A DNA stretch of 64,000 bases. Source: Apteryx mantelli (taxonomy: Eukaryota > Chordata > Aves > Apterygiformes > Apterygidae). The notes under the pieces were generated by a model that saw only the letters and a program-made list of their open reading frames with translations, had not been told where the DNA came from and ran no database searches. Of the stretch, positions 12,879-25,344 are shown piece after piece. The translations under genes were made by a program, and so were the position numbers. Positions within the stretch are counted from its first letter, which is position 1; each line of letters starts with the position of its first letter. The DNA lies in NCBI RefSeq assembly GCF_036417845.1, contig NC_089978.1, positions 121,674,183 through 121,738,182 on the forward strand, in the 5' to 3' direction.

Positions 12879-13757
12879 ATGAGAGACCGCCTCCAAGAGC
12901 TTAAACTGAGAGCTAAGGAACTGCAGCTAGCTGGAGAAAACAGCTGTGCAACTGTACAGGAAGAAGAGCAGGAGGAGTTTGAACAGCAGGCTATCATTTA
13001 TGAAAAAGAGCCCATAACTGAGAGGCACTTGCATGAAATCCAGAAGCTTCAGAATGAAATTAGTAATTTGGTGGAGGAGGTTCATAAGTTCAGTCAACAA
13101 CAAAAAACCCTAGTATCTTCAATGAGAAGGTTCAGCGTCCTTAAAAAGGAATCTAACATAGCAAGAGAAATAAAAATTCAAGCGGAGCACATTAGCAAAT
13201 GCTTGGATGAGCTGTCAAAAACAGTGAAAAAAGCTGAAAATGAACATGGGTCATCATCTGCCATAGTAAGAATTCTGACTTCCCACCATGCTTTCCTATT
13301 CCAGTGTTACCTAAATGCTATGCTCTCATACAACGAGGCTATAACTGCTAAGCAAGAAAAATGCAGACGATTTATTGTTCGCCAGCTGGAAGTTGCTGGT
13401 AAAGAGGTATCCGATGAAGAAGTCAATAATATGCTCCAACAAGGAAAATGGGAGATTTTCAATGAAAATCTGCTCACTGAAGTCAAAATTACCAAAGCGC
13501 AGCTTTCAGAGATTGAACAGAGACACAGAGAACTAGTCAATCTGGAGAACCAGATCAAAGACCTGAAGGAACTTTTTATCCAGATATCAATTCTGGTGGA
13601 GGAGCAAGGGGACATGATCAACAACATTGAAATGACTATGAACAATACTCAAGAATATGCTCAAATATCAAGGGAAAAATTTGGGCTTGCAGTCAAGTAT
13701 CGAAAGAGAAATCCTTGCAAAGCAATATGTTGCTGGTGTTGCCCATGCTGCAGATGA
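12879..13757 (+). CDS. Syntaxin-19 (STX19), intronless coding region, complete
   Basis: This encodes a 292-residue Qa-SNARE (the human protein is about 294) that takes part in vesicle docking and fusion, mainly in epithelia. The ATG at 12879 is chosen because it gives the family start MRDRLQELK and has A at -3 and G at +4; the frame is open further 5' but only to a GTG. Helical Habc-type sequence fills roughly residues 40-160. The SNARE motif runs from about residue 198 to 262 (ITKAQLSEIEQ ... NNIEM), with the ionic-layer Gln at about 243 in LVEEQG. There is no C-terminal transmembrane segment. The tail ends CCWCCPCCR, seven Cys in all counting NPCK, which fits membrane attachment by palmitoylation as described for STX19 and STX11. 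The gene lies in the ARL13B intron on the opposite strand, as in mammals. The coding region has no introns and no disruptions. Confidence 0.97.
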   Translation: MRDRLQELKLRAKELQLAGENSCATVQEEEQEEFEQQAIIYEKEPITERHLHEIQKLQNEISNLVEEVHKFSQQQKTLVSSMRRFSVLKKESNIAREIKIQAEHISKCLDELSKTVKKAENEHGSSSAIVRILTSHHAFLFQCYLNAMLSYNEAITAKQEKCRRFIVRQLEVAGKEVSDEEVNNMLQQGKWEIFNENLLTEVKITKAQLSEIEQRHRELVNLENQIKDLKELFIQISILVEEQGDMINNIEMTMNNTQEYAQISREKFGLAVKYRKRNPCKAICCWCCPCCR

Positions 13758-13764
13758 CAAAAGA

Positions 13765-13770
13765 AATAAA
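13765..13770 (+). terminator. AATAAA polyadenylation signal candidate for STX19
   Basis: A canonical AATAAA begins 8 nt after the STX19 stop codon. If used, the 3' UTR would be only about 25-40 nt. No second clear AATAAA was seen in the next 200 nt, up to the poly(A) tract. Confidence 0.4.
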
Positions 13771-13956
13771 CTATCTGCAATACTAATGGTTCCTATTTAG
13801 TAAGCTGACCCAGTCTCAGGATCTCTCTGTTCCTTCATCTTTCTTCCCACTCACTCCTTCCCCTTCCACACAACTCTCCAAAAAATTGCATCTGTTTTTC
13901 CAGAGCTAGAAGAATGTGAAGGGATCTTCATCTGTTCCTGAATTTTATGGTTTTCA

Positions 13957-13957
<1 letters not shown>

Positions 13958-13991
<34 letters not shown>
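13958..13991 (+). repeat. 34-nt poly(A) tract 200 bp after STX19 stop
   Basis: Uninterrupted A34 on the plus strand, about 200 nt downstream of the stop codon. It may be a simple homopolymer expansion or the tail of a small retroposed copy. I see no target-site duplication that settles it. Confidence 0.9.
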
Positions 13992-13994
<3 letters not shown>

Positions 13995-14443
13995 GAGGAA
14001 TGGATTCAAAGGAGGGAAATAATACGTTTTTGTTCTTTCACACTTCAATAGCCCGAGTTTTCTCCAGAAGATAAACCACAATGTGGCAACCAACCACTAG
14101 TGCTTTTGGGAAGCTGTAACAATATTGTTAATCTCAAACAGGCAGGATTCATAAGACTGGTTTAATTACCTTTTATTAAAAAAAAAAAAGTATTTTTAAT
14201 TTCCTTGTAATTTTTGAGCACTCATGTTAACTTGGTTCTAATTAAGTTTTTGTTAATCTAAAGATCCATAAAAATATCCATATATAAAGCAGACATCTTC
14301 AGTAAAAATCATGAACCTGAGGCCTAAAGCAAAAAAAAGTACCTAATGGTTTCAAGAACCACAGTGAAAACAGAACAGTGAAAAACTGTTGTAGTACTGT
14401 AGCTAGTAGTTACTTACAAGAAAAGTTGAATTTCAGATCAATT

Positions 14444-14467
14444 GGGGGCGGGGGGGGGGGGGGGGGG
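14444..14467. repeat. Poly(G) tract
   Basis: G5 C G18. A long G homopolymer with flanking G-runs; such tracts are prone to slippage and assembly error and can form quadruplexes. Confidence 0.9.
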
Positions 14468-14918
14468 AGTGGGGCAAGGAAAAGGAGCCGAATGCCATCT
14501 TAACACCATGAAATAGTGTTATACTAGTACAGCATGCACTGCTCTCTGGAATGTGAAATGGAGATTGGGTTATCTATTTTAACAGTATATCTTACAGATA
14601 GGTGTTGAGCTGGTATTTTCTGAACATGTTAAAGATCACTAACAGCAGAAGACCACATCACCAAACCTACAGTGACCTTTGTCAAAAGCCTGCTGAGCAG
14701 ACAAGTGTTAACAGACTGATAGATATTTGCATTATTCAACTATGTAGGCAGACCCCTATCAGGTAAGGGGTAGGGAAAAATGATGCTTCTATCATACAGC
14801 AATAGGACGTGTACTTGCTACTTCCAAGCCTATATAACTATGCAGTTGTCTCCGCAGTCTCCCTTTCATTGGTTAAAAAAATTATATAGAATGCCTTCCT
14901 TCTAAAAATATACATAAA

Positions 14919-15285
14919 TATAGAATCAGAGAATGGCTTAGGTTGGAAGGAACTTGGGAGTATCCTGATCAACCTCTTGCTCAAAACAGGACAAGAATTT
15001 CTGAGTTGGACAGGAGATGGTTGCAGCTCTCATCCACTGCTTCTCTGACAAGAACCTGGTTGTGTCTTCTCCATGCCCTCCCATTAGGTAGCTGTAAACA
15101 GTAATAAGATCTCCCCTTAGCTTCCTCCTCTTAAGGCTGAGCAAACCCAGCTCTCTCGGCCTCTCTGCCTACATCATGTGCTCCAGCACCCAACCAGCAT
15201 GGACTCACTCCAGTATATCAATGCCTGTCTTTAAAGTCTTTCTTGCAGTGGGGAGTCCATCTGGACACAGTATTGGACTTGGTTT
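14919..15285 (-). mobile_element. CR1 LINE, 3'-end fragment (antisense to plus strand)
   Basis: It begins (in plus coordinates) with atagaatcagagaatggct, the reverse complement of the CR1 3' end, followed by the typical gaggttggaaggaac-like block. Further on there is similarity to the ORF2 C-terminus, seen in translation as LSLKRRKLRGDLITVYSYL. The stretch up to about 15280 still matches the typical CR1 'tactggggagcccagaactggacacag' region in diverged form. It is more diverged than the copy at 28.5-30.2 kb. The right boundary is uncertain; sequence after 15285 is not recognised. Confidence 0.85.
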
Positions 15286-17690
15286 ATTTGTATTACTACA
15301 CGAGTGGCCAAAAGAACCAATGAGGGTTTCCAGATCACTAAACGGTTCCATGAAATTCTGCTCACTGTTGGATAAGCCCAGGATCTTCACTTAAGAATGA
15401 AAGTTAGATGCCCAAAATAGTAAATACAAATACCTCCCCTTAGTACCTAAAACAGATACAGAACACCTACATGAAATCAATACAGGGGCATGCACTTAAA
15501 CATCCTTGAAAGTTTTAGACCTGTCATCATACACCTTTTTTTTTTTTTTAATGTAATCGAGACAAAATTAAAGAGGAATAATAAAGAACTGTACTAAGAA
15601 TTTTGTTTCACTCTGGTTAAGCTGGTTTGATATGTTAAAAATAGAACTACACAGTTCATTTCTAAATGCTCTGTATTATACTCCAGAGTGATCTATGGAC
15701 TTGCATAAGTAATGTAAGTCTCTCAATTTTAAGTACAGCAATTTAATCAAATCACTAACTGCAGCAAAAGCCAATGCTTTTTTAAGAAGAGTATGAATGA
15801 AACATGCAAAAGACTTATTCTTTTCTGTTTCTAGCTATCCTAAAAAAAGCTATCATCTTATTTCTTTACATTTAACACATATCAAACTAGCCAGTTTTGT
15901 CAGCCTTTATGCCACTTAAAACAAACAAACAAAAACAACCCACACAAATCATTTAATCTTCAAGCTCCACGTTTTTAAAAGTGGAACATAAATTACATCA
16001 GAAATCCTTGGGCATATGCAAGTATCTGGGCATTCTCATTTAAAGATACAATGAAAATGTTGGTGGCAAAAAACATTCAGCATATAAAAAAAGACTTTGT
16101 GCCCTGTGATACACAACATAACATTATGTATTTTAAAATGTATACTCAGTATCTACATATCCTCCCACAATAAGACATTTTAATTAGTTTTACCTTAAAA
16201 GCTTTAAATTGCAACCTGGTTTAATCAATTTTAGATTACAGACTCCAGATACTCTACATCTACGGATAAACTGAGTCTCGTCAGCTGCTACCACTTCATG
16301 CCTGGAAGACTTGCAATGAAATCCAGTCTAAAAATGTTAGCAAGGAATAGATAAGAAGCAAACGCACAAGTCCCTATTTCTTTTTGTATCAGCTCCATGA
16401 GACAGACTGATGGCTGCACATCCTCCAGGCTCCAATTGCACCAGGCTATCAACAGTGTTTGCCTGTCTCTCTCCTCTTTTTATTTCTATTTACTTTTTAC
16501 TTCCTTTGCAAGTGTTCCTTTCCTTTTTTTAAATCTAGCTTTTCAAGCTTTAGTTTCATTCATAATGATGCTGTTGCCATGCCTGAATGTGGGTGTCCAG
16601 GTATTCCTAATATATATATATTTTTAACTCAGATTATTTAAATCACATCTGACAGTGGGACAGGTGTAACAAAGATAGTATGTTCCCATTGTTTCATGAA
16701 AATAGACAGTTTACTGTTGACACCTTCACTGAATGTATATCTTCAGTGGAAAAACAGTTGATAAAAGCTAAAGGTGCCTAAAAAACTACTTGTAAGATTT
16801 AATAGCTCTACTATTCACAGAGGTATTTTTAGTTCCATCTTATGCATCCTGCTGTTTTTGTTCTTCTTCCACCTTCTAATGAGGTACATTATAAGCTGTT
16901 GAAATGAGGGGGAAAGCTATCAGCAGCTAGCTGTTGCCTCAGCCTGTGTCTGAAGATAACTTATTTGTTCTTATGAAATGGCTGAATTAGCAAGATGGGA
17001 AGTATACCACTGCTTTATTTTGCAGTAGCAGATCTTTTTGCAGTGAAGAAATAGCAAGTGGATGTGGAGTGCTTTTGCCTTCCCTGATTCCACTTGTTGG
17101 TTTCTAGTCTGCACCCAGCCCCTTTTGGGACTGAATGAGAAAATGTTCTAACGCAATTCTAAAAGAAAACAACAATGCAACTGAGATGAAAGACTTATTT
17201 CCAAAAAACCCCCCAAGAATGCATTCCTAAACTCCTATATACTGTGCAAAAACACAAATCAATACCACTATATCTGGATGCAGTCAGAGAAGTCAGAACA
17301 AATGGCATTGCAATGCTGCAAGACACTGAGTGAGCTGAATGTCTTTGATTTTTTTCTACTAGCATGCAATTAATCTACATATTGAAAGACTTACAAAACT
17401 ATTTCCATGCCGCAAGCTTTAGAAACAGGTGGATTCTTTCCACCCCAGCTTAAAACTACAACTGAAATTAACTGTTATCAAACTACAGAGGTCTGAACAT
17501 TAAACTGAAAAACAAAGATTATTTACACAGTAGAGAAAATAAATCAGCTAATGGTACCACTGATGCCATTCTATTAAATAATCTCCCTCATCCGTTACAT
17601 ATGATAGCCACCTTTACATTCCAAGGACAGAGTAGAAACAAGTCAAGAGGGAATACAAAGAAAAAAAAGTTGCTACAGTCAACATGCTCT

Positions 17691-17756
17691 CATATATATA
17701 CATATACACATGTATGCACACTTAAATATGCACATATATGTATATATATATATATA
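17691..17756. repeat. TA/CA-rich microsatellite
   Basis: Alternating TA, CATA and CA dinucleotides ending in (TA)7-8. Imperfect. Confidence 0.8.
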
Positions 17757-20700
17757 GACACCCCCACCATCTTTTATTCCTGTTTTTATTTTTAGAAAAT
17801 AAGGTATATAAGAGAGCCTCCCCTGCCCCAGCCCTTAAAGAAAGGCATTACTGTACTTTTGGGAAGGATTATTTCCACCAGGGTTAACAGAAGAGCAAAC
17901 CAACATACAGCAACCACCCCGTGTTCAACAGCATCCCCCATGGCAGAAGTGTTCACATAAGTATTCTTATCTGGGAGAGAAATGTGTTTCTGGGCTAGCC
18001 CTTCCTCTTCACATCATAGGGACTTTTAAATAGACCCTGTTTATTTCAAAGATACAATAGTTGTAGTTTAAATCATGGAAGAAAATTCAAGTTTCAATAA
18101 TACTCATGAAGGCAGCTACCTATCCATTAGCAGCTAAAGAATTCAAGTAGTTTACAGCTATTTATGGCTTAGAAAATAGCAAAACAGCAATGTGCATAAC
18201 ATGCTGAAGAAGAGCTGAGAAGACAGAAAGCCAGAAAGACTTACGGAAAGCTTTTTCGTAATAAGTGCTATTAACTGAAAATAATTAGTATAACTAGAAC
18301 TTGCATTATCATCATGAGAATTTTATATTGAGTATTCATAATGATCAGAATTTTCTTTATCTATATGGTTATGCAGAACAGCAAATTAAAGCAGAGCTGC
18401 TAGTATGCTAACAAATGTGAGACATTAATAGCTAGTCCCTCATCACTGAAATAATAGGTAGGAAGCAGACTGAAAAACCCAGAAAACTGACCCATATGAA
18501 CCTAAGAACTGCAAGAATTCTTACTTTCTACAACTGAATTTCCCTGTACATAATAGGCTGATTATCTAAAGCATTTCTGTTTTTCTACACAGCCTACAGG
18601 GGAAAAGCAAACATAAATTAAATAGTAACGTGGTACAGTAAAGACATGCCAAAGTCCAAGTTTAACATCTTAAATGTCTTAACATCTTAAAATAATTGGT
18701 ACTAAGAACAAATAATAGCCAATACCATCAGAACTTTAAGACAACTGTTTTAAAATGGTATTGCAACCTCCATGGCTGGCAATATAATGATACCACTGTA
18801 CCAATTCAGTTTGACTCAGGTGTCATATTGGACAATACCAAAATTCTTATATCCTGACATTACTGTAATACAGCGTCCTTTGTACTAATCTTGTGCCCAC
18901 ACTGCACAGTCCAGTCCATTCTTTTTCTACTCCACTTCTCCCTGAATAGTGCTCAAGCTCACTACCCCCAATCCATTCCTTCATTGGGGAGGATGAAAAG
19001 AGGCATGTTACACTTTTCTTCTGCCAGCAGTGCTGCTTTTTCTCCCCCACAAAAAGCAGGCACACATACACAGGCATACTATGGGATTAGGGCATTTCAT
19101 AATACAATTGATAGGGACAGGAGAAAAGACAGCAAAAGGAAGAGAGGGCCAGTGACCCCAACCCCAACTCAGCAGCAAAGGCTGTATCCCAAACTCCTTA
19201 GTAATGGGTCCTGTTCTTCATGATGAAGCCAGACCCCTCTACGCATGGTAATTTATGGTGGTATCTAGGTATCAAAATCATGAAGAATGCAAATGCTAGC
19301 ACTACACACAGCTGACGAAGAACAACAGATGTCTAAGGAGACACTAAGTGACATAAATTGCCACTTATGTACAGTACTTTACAGAAAAGATCTTTCTTTG
19401 TTTTGACAGATAAAAAAAGAATATATGTATTCTGGGGAAGTGTTCTGTTTCTCAAGGAAAAAGAAGAAACAAAATACTTAGGGGAAAATCCAGCATTAAA
19501 AAAAAAAGTCATAAAAAGGGTTTTCTCCCTCACTTCCCCCCCCCCATAATAACACACAAGTTTTTAAAGTGATCCTACTCTTATACCTCAAAGATTTTAA
19601 AGTATTCCCAAGGAGATAATTTTCCACATATTTCATGAAAGAACTTCAGATCCAATTGCACAGCTCTCCATACATGATGATTAAAACTCTTTCACTGCAC
19701 ACCTCACAATCCTAGCTACACAATATATCCAAAATTATTCTCCCAATTCTCCCCCACCCTGCTTCTTCCAAATATGCATATTAACTTAGTTGCTCACCTA
19801 GGTGATAAATTATAACCACAGTGTCTTTGTGGACAATGCCAGAGGGCAAGCCCTGGCTCCTGAATCAAGTGGGGCAGGCTGGCTCCTGTCTATGCTGCTC
19901 AGGGTTAACAGCTTCTGGAGAGGACTGGTCACATCCACCCTACACAGCGCTTGACCCCAGTCTCCTGTGGGCCACATGACATATCCCTCTGGCCTTGGGA
20001 CTTTCATATATATAAAATATAGATGACTTTTTAATTCAAAGTGCCCCAAATAATCAGAGATGCAATATATCTCATGAAAGCCTTTTTCTTGGGGAAGGCA
20101 CATACTTAAAGTTTTGAGACACAGCACAAGAGCATATAGTGCGCAAGACCTGCTGATGCAGTGTTAGAGACCAGTCCTGATCAGTAGGAGCCAAAGCTGG
20201 TATGGTCTGCATCCATACTACCTGACCAAATTACACTGTTACACACACACACACGCTGGGAAGAGCGAGATACCCAACTGCTGCCCTCCAAGGAGTAAGC
20301 AAGTCAGCTAGCACACATGTAATATGGCTCATCATGGTGCCAGCAACCAAAGAACAACAACACACCCCGTCCCAAAATAACATTAAAATAAAGGAGGGAG
20401 GATTAAATCAAATTACCACGATTACTCTGCTGTTTCACAGCTGTATTTTTGGAGATGACTTTTGCAAATGGAAAAAAAATAAATGTTAAATTTATGTCCT
20501 TTAGATAAGGACTTCATGTCAAAGACTCCCAGTCTTTCTTGGCGACTATTAAGTGCATCACAGTTGAAGTTACTGTTTGTTCCTGTTCTTAGAGGTTTTT
20601 TGTTGTTGAGGTTTTAAATAACTCTATATCTCTGTAGCAGCAAATGAGAACATATTGAAAGTGAATGAATATATAGAGAGCAGTGGACAAACCTGTCACA

Positions 20701-23110
20701 CATTGCAGCAGCTTAAAAAAAGCTGGAGAACAGTTTCATTTAAATGCTACTAGCAGAAATTTACTTTCGTGAAGCATACCCCACAGTTACAGACAGCATG
20801 ATCTTTTTACATGAGAAAAACCTCATCCAATTATCTAAATTAGGGTAATTTTCTTTTAATCTTGAAAAATAAAGGAGAGATATATGTAGATAAAGGAACT
20901 TTATGATTCAATATATATTTTACCTGATGCATTACATCAAAATTTGCTTACCTGAGTAGAAAAAGGGATTTTCAACTATCTTTTTAGACCATTTTTGCAA
21001 GGACAGTTAGCTCTGACAATAATTGCACTACTGAGCGATATCAGTTTCACACAGGTAGAGGTGAGAGACCAAAACTAGATTTAATTCATTCACCTCACCT
21101 ATTCTGAAAGGCAACAGACAGCTGAGTAATTAGCTTGTGTGTTGCACTGCAACCACTCGCAGCATGTGCTACCACTTACCCAGCCAGAGAAATCATGCTG
21201 AATGGAGGAAAAAAGGAGAAGGAGGATAAGACTTCACCAACAAGTGAGATAGTTCAGAGCATGCAAGAAAAGATGAGTATATCAGGAAATGTGTTTAGTC
21301 ATTAGTACAGAATCACACAAATTGTGTTTTATTCCTTCTCGGAATCATTATTTAATAATTAATTTTCTAAAAACATTCAACAGCATTCTCCTGAATTCTA
21401 ATCCTAATTTTCAGAACACCAGTAACTCTGCAAGTGAAACAGGATAAAAGCTCTAGTAGGCCTTTATTTACCTGATATAGACTGGAATTTCTATTTCAAG
21501 TTTTGCTTTTACATCTGATGAGATAGTCCATGAACATAAAGGTAGATTAGGGAGAAAACTACCTATATTAAAAACACAGAGGAACGTTCCGAGAGATTAG
21601 AATTCTGGTCCAGAGACAAATTCCTGCCTCCTTACCATTGCTACCACTCCAGTATCATTCTTTCCTGGTGCAGCCTTTATTAGCTAGTACAAAGAAAATG
21701 TAAAATGTTACAGAGCACAGCCACAAACACGGTACTGATAACCTGATAATTGGAATCTTTCTTCTATGAGTACAAGGGTTAAATGTAACAGGGAAAAGAA
21801 CAAGAAAAAAAAGAAGTAGAAGGCAGACTTAAGGTACTGAACAGTGGTATATTTCAAGGCTATATCTTAGCTACCAGCCATAAAGATTTGATTTCTCTTG
21901 ATCCAGCTGGCAAAATTATTTTTTCCAGATAGATGAAAGCCCAGAAACACAAAAGAAAATAGAAAAAAGGAAATTGTCTTTTTGCTGTGTATCAAAGAAA
22001 GAAAGAAAAAAGCAGGTTAAAGGACAGGGAGGCTTAGGCACATCTAACACTGCATATACAGCAGTTCTCCTGTTGCCTTTGAAATCCAGAAAGGCCTTTC
22101 ATGCATTTTTAGAGTAAACTTGCATACATTTCATTGTACAAGATACTGCACATAGCACAAGTTAAGATAAATAACATTAGACTAAAATTTAGAGCTGACT
22201 GTTGAAATCTTGGTACATTACCTCAATCTATGCTTAAAAAGAAACATGAATATCCAGTATAAACACCTATTTCAGTTCTGGTTTCATTTCAGTACCACTT
22301 TCATCATTCTTCAGCAAACACTCTCCAAAGGAATGAAAGAGGGTGAGCTATGACTTACTTTCCTTTATTAGTTTTTAATAAACATTTATTAGTTTGAATA
22401 AACATTATTTAATAAAAAATTAGTGTTTTGTATTTAAGCCTACAAATAACGTACTAAAGAAATTTGTGCACCTATAGACAACAAGAGTAAAAGTTAAAAC
22501 TGTTTTTCTGCTTCTCCTTGTTCCCTTTAAGTGCTGGAGGAACAAAGCAACAGTCCAGACAACAGGGACACACTTGTGGAGTGAGAAGATCACAGAGCAC
22601 GGGTCTAAACTGGCATGAAATTACAATACTATTCTCCAAAAAGAGAGATAGATGGTGCTTTTCATTGTAAGAGCACAGGAGAGAAGAGACTTACATAAAT
22701 TATACTCTAGCTTTTCTGAATTTAAAGTATTCAGAGGTGACTGCATTGTTTGTATTAAATACTGCCCTTCCTACATGCATGCACAAACTCCAAATACACT
22801 AATTAGAAGTTTAGCAAGATTTTAGGTAATTTATTGCTACATGGCCACCAAGTTTTTGACATTACTATTTATGATCATTATTTATTTCATTATTTTATTT
22901 TTATGCTTACTATTTATTGCTCATTAAGTGATATTTTCCAAACAAACTAATGTTTTCTCTCTGAGGTACACACAAATAATAAACAAAAAAAAAAGGCTGA
23001 ACCTCCTTAGAAAAGGGAAAAAAGGAGAACTTTCACAACAATTTTGGAAATCTGCTGTTTCCTTTATTCTGCTCTTAATACATTTTCATTTTTAGAGACT
23101 CATTAAGGAA

Positions 23111-23202
23111 AAACACACACACACACATATATATAAATAAATAAGTAAATAAAATTTTTCCCCTCACATACATAGACACACACACACACACACACACACA
23201 CG
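23111..23202. repeat. Two (CA)n blocks with intervening TAAA units
   Basis: A (CA) block at 23112-23127 grades into (TA) and (AAAT/AATA) units. A cleaner (CA)13 to 14 block follows at 23174-23201. Confidence 0.85.
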
Positions 23203-24613
23203 CAATGGGACTCTTATTTGGTGAGTAAGAGTGACATGCATTTACACCCCCCAAAGTCATCTTCAGGCAATGGAAGGTGCATGGAACCAGTTTCATCTCA
23301 TTTGCTAAGCACAGTATTTCCATATCGCACACTTATTGACCAAGCCCTCTAGTTTCACAACTTGCAGGCCTCACAGTATAAAATATCCTTAAATACTGAA
23401 GCAAGTTCTAGGGTTTATGAAATCTGTAGATGCCTGGAGTGCAGTGACTACACGATGAACACAGACACCAAACAGGAAACAAAGACAATCTCACTGAAGA
23501 ATACATAACTTAGGATGCAGGCTCATATAGGGACCATGCGACTATGAACTACAGGATTGCTTTGCAGAAGTGGGACACTAGAAGAACAAATTCTGTTTGA
23601 GGGCTTGAGGCTCAATCAGTTTGAAGGCAATAACATCAATGAACTTAATTTAGTCACTATTAGATTCAGTTAATATACTCTGCCTTCTGATTAGATACTG
23701 ACATGGATTGAAAAGCAGGATTAAGCCCCAGGGAAGTGAGTGGCCTCTGCGCAGGTACAACCAACCACCCACATAAGCTCTATTACAGCATTAAGACAGA
23801 GGGTTTTTATGAAAATAAAAATTCTATTTATTTAGAATCACTGCACAGTTGTCAACCGTCACAGTTTCATTTTCAGAAGAACAGATCTGAGTTAAACTAC
23901 CTGCAGTAAGATAATTTTATTGCCTCCCCTATGTCACTACCATTCAGACAGCAATGGAAGTTAAAATCTAATCTATTTTTCAACATAGATACTATTAGCT
24001 TTCTGAACTACACTCCATTTGATCAAAACAGATTAGGCAATTTCACTCTCCAACCTCAAACCTCAAAGGAGCACCATCATTACTCCTTAAAAGTAAGAGG
24101 GCTTTCCTCTTAGCTATAAGCAGAGATTCTTAATGACACTACAGAAACATTGTATAATTACTGAATTAGGAAAATCTTATGCCCACCACACAAAGAGATC
24201 GTCCTGATAAACCATTTGCTACTTTCAGATTTTATTTTGTAGCTTTAAAAGGAAATTTGTTCTCACCAATTTTTTCATAGCTGGATTTAATAAAATATGC
24301 TGTAATTAATGATATTTTCCAAAAACTAAGTTTTAAGTATAGAAATTTATGAATCTATAGCTGTTCTGTGAAAAAAAATTTAGATCTTCTGAAACCTTAA
24401 ACTTTTTAATTAAAACACATGCACTGAAGCAAAAGCAAATGCCAAATACTATTGAAGTAAGCTTTCTTTAATGAGATTTTGCTGATCGTGTATCAGCAGC
24501 ACCACCATGTGTTAGGTGAACAAGATGTATTTATTACCAAGAGTTTACTAGTATTGCAGAATATAACAGTTATTACAATTTATAGAATTAATGTAGGCCT
24601 AAATAGTAACAAC

Positions 24614-24633
24614 TTTTTTTTTTTTTTTTTTTT
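24614..24633. repeat. Poly(T) tract, T20
   Basis: Uninterrupted T20 in the ARL13B intron, about 460 bp from exon 3. Confidence 0.85.
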
Positions 24634-25094
24634 ACACAAAGCTGTCACGCCAAACTTGCACAGCCTTTCACCTATCATACCATTTGAAGCAACACTAAAA
24701 TCTTAAGAGTTAAAAAAAAAAAAATCCCTATTATTTTTCCACTGCTACTGAAAAATAAGAGAAATAAACATCCTTGAAAAGGGCTAAATAAAAAGATCTA
24801 ATGTCTGACAGAGAATTAATTAGTATATCACCATGTGCAACTAAAGAAGGAAAGGAGGAGGGAAGAAGGAAAGAAAAGACTTTGTTGGCTAATATCATAT
24901 TAAGATGGAAGAAAATAAATATTTCATAAATACGGTAAAACACTAACTGTAATATTATTCAGTGATAAAACTACAATGCTCTCAAAGTACTGTATACTTA
25001 TTTATACTATACATAAATCCTTCTTCAGTATGATTATTGAAACTTAAAGTTTACTAAATTTCAGATTATTAGAACATTTATTAATATTACTTAC

Positions 25095-25344
25095 ACTAAC
25101 ATGGGTTTCCCCGATATCTTAGGGCTGTTTAAAACTTCTATCATGGCTTGCTTTGTTTCTTCCATTCTCTCTATGTCACTGGAATCCACAACAAATATCA
25201 CACCATAGGACTCAGCATAGTAATTCCTCCAGATGTTTCGAATTCGTTTTCCACCTCCTAAATCAAAGATGGTGACTTCAAATCGTCCCTGTTTAAGGTC
25301 AATCTTTGAAAACCCAACTGTCGGAGCTACATCTTCAGGAGATT
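25095..25344 (-). CDS. ARL13B coding exon 3
   Basis: 250 nt, bounded by acceptor ...ttgacag| (minus strand, exon starts 25344) and donor TTAGT|GTAAGT (exon ends 25095). It encodes [20 protein letters not shown] through SGKPMLV: switch I (PTVGF), switch II (DLGGGKR) and the VVDSSD strand of the GTPase fold. The end is in phase 2; the Val codon completes in the next exon. Confidence 0.96.

Larger units (their letters stand above)
13771..14918. other. STX19 3' flank with homopolymer tracts
   Basis: No gene seen. It holds a 34-A run (13958-13991), a poorer A run near 14178, and a G-rich run (14444-14467). The rest is AT-rich intron sequence. Confidence 0.5.
15286..25094. other. ARL13B intron 3, proximal part, no gene seen
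   Basis: About 9.8 kb without a recognisable exon. It holds simple repeats only: an AT/CA-type microsatellite at 17691-17756, (CA)n blocks at 20241-20254 and 23111-23202, and T20 at 24614-24633. A LANK-like tetrapeptide in reverse at about 24880 is not the ARL13B exon 4, because the following residues do not match. Confidence 0.5.

Noticed and set aside
14938..15144. Open frame resembling a short protein with KRRKLRGDLI
   Set aside because: This is the translated CR1 ORF2 C-terminus in a LINE fragment, not a host gene.
24879..24893. Minus-strand LANK, resembling the start of ARL13B exon 4
   Set aside because: The following residues do not match QDKEG, and there is no acceptor in the right place.
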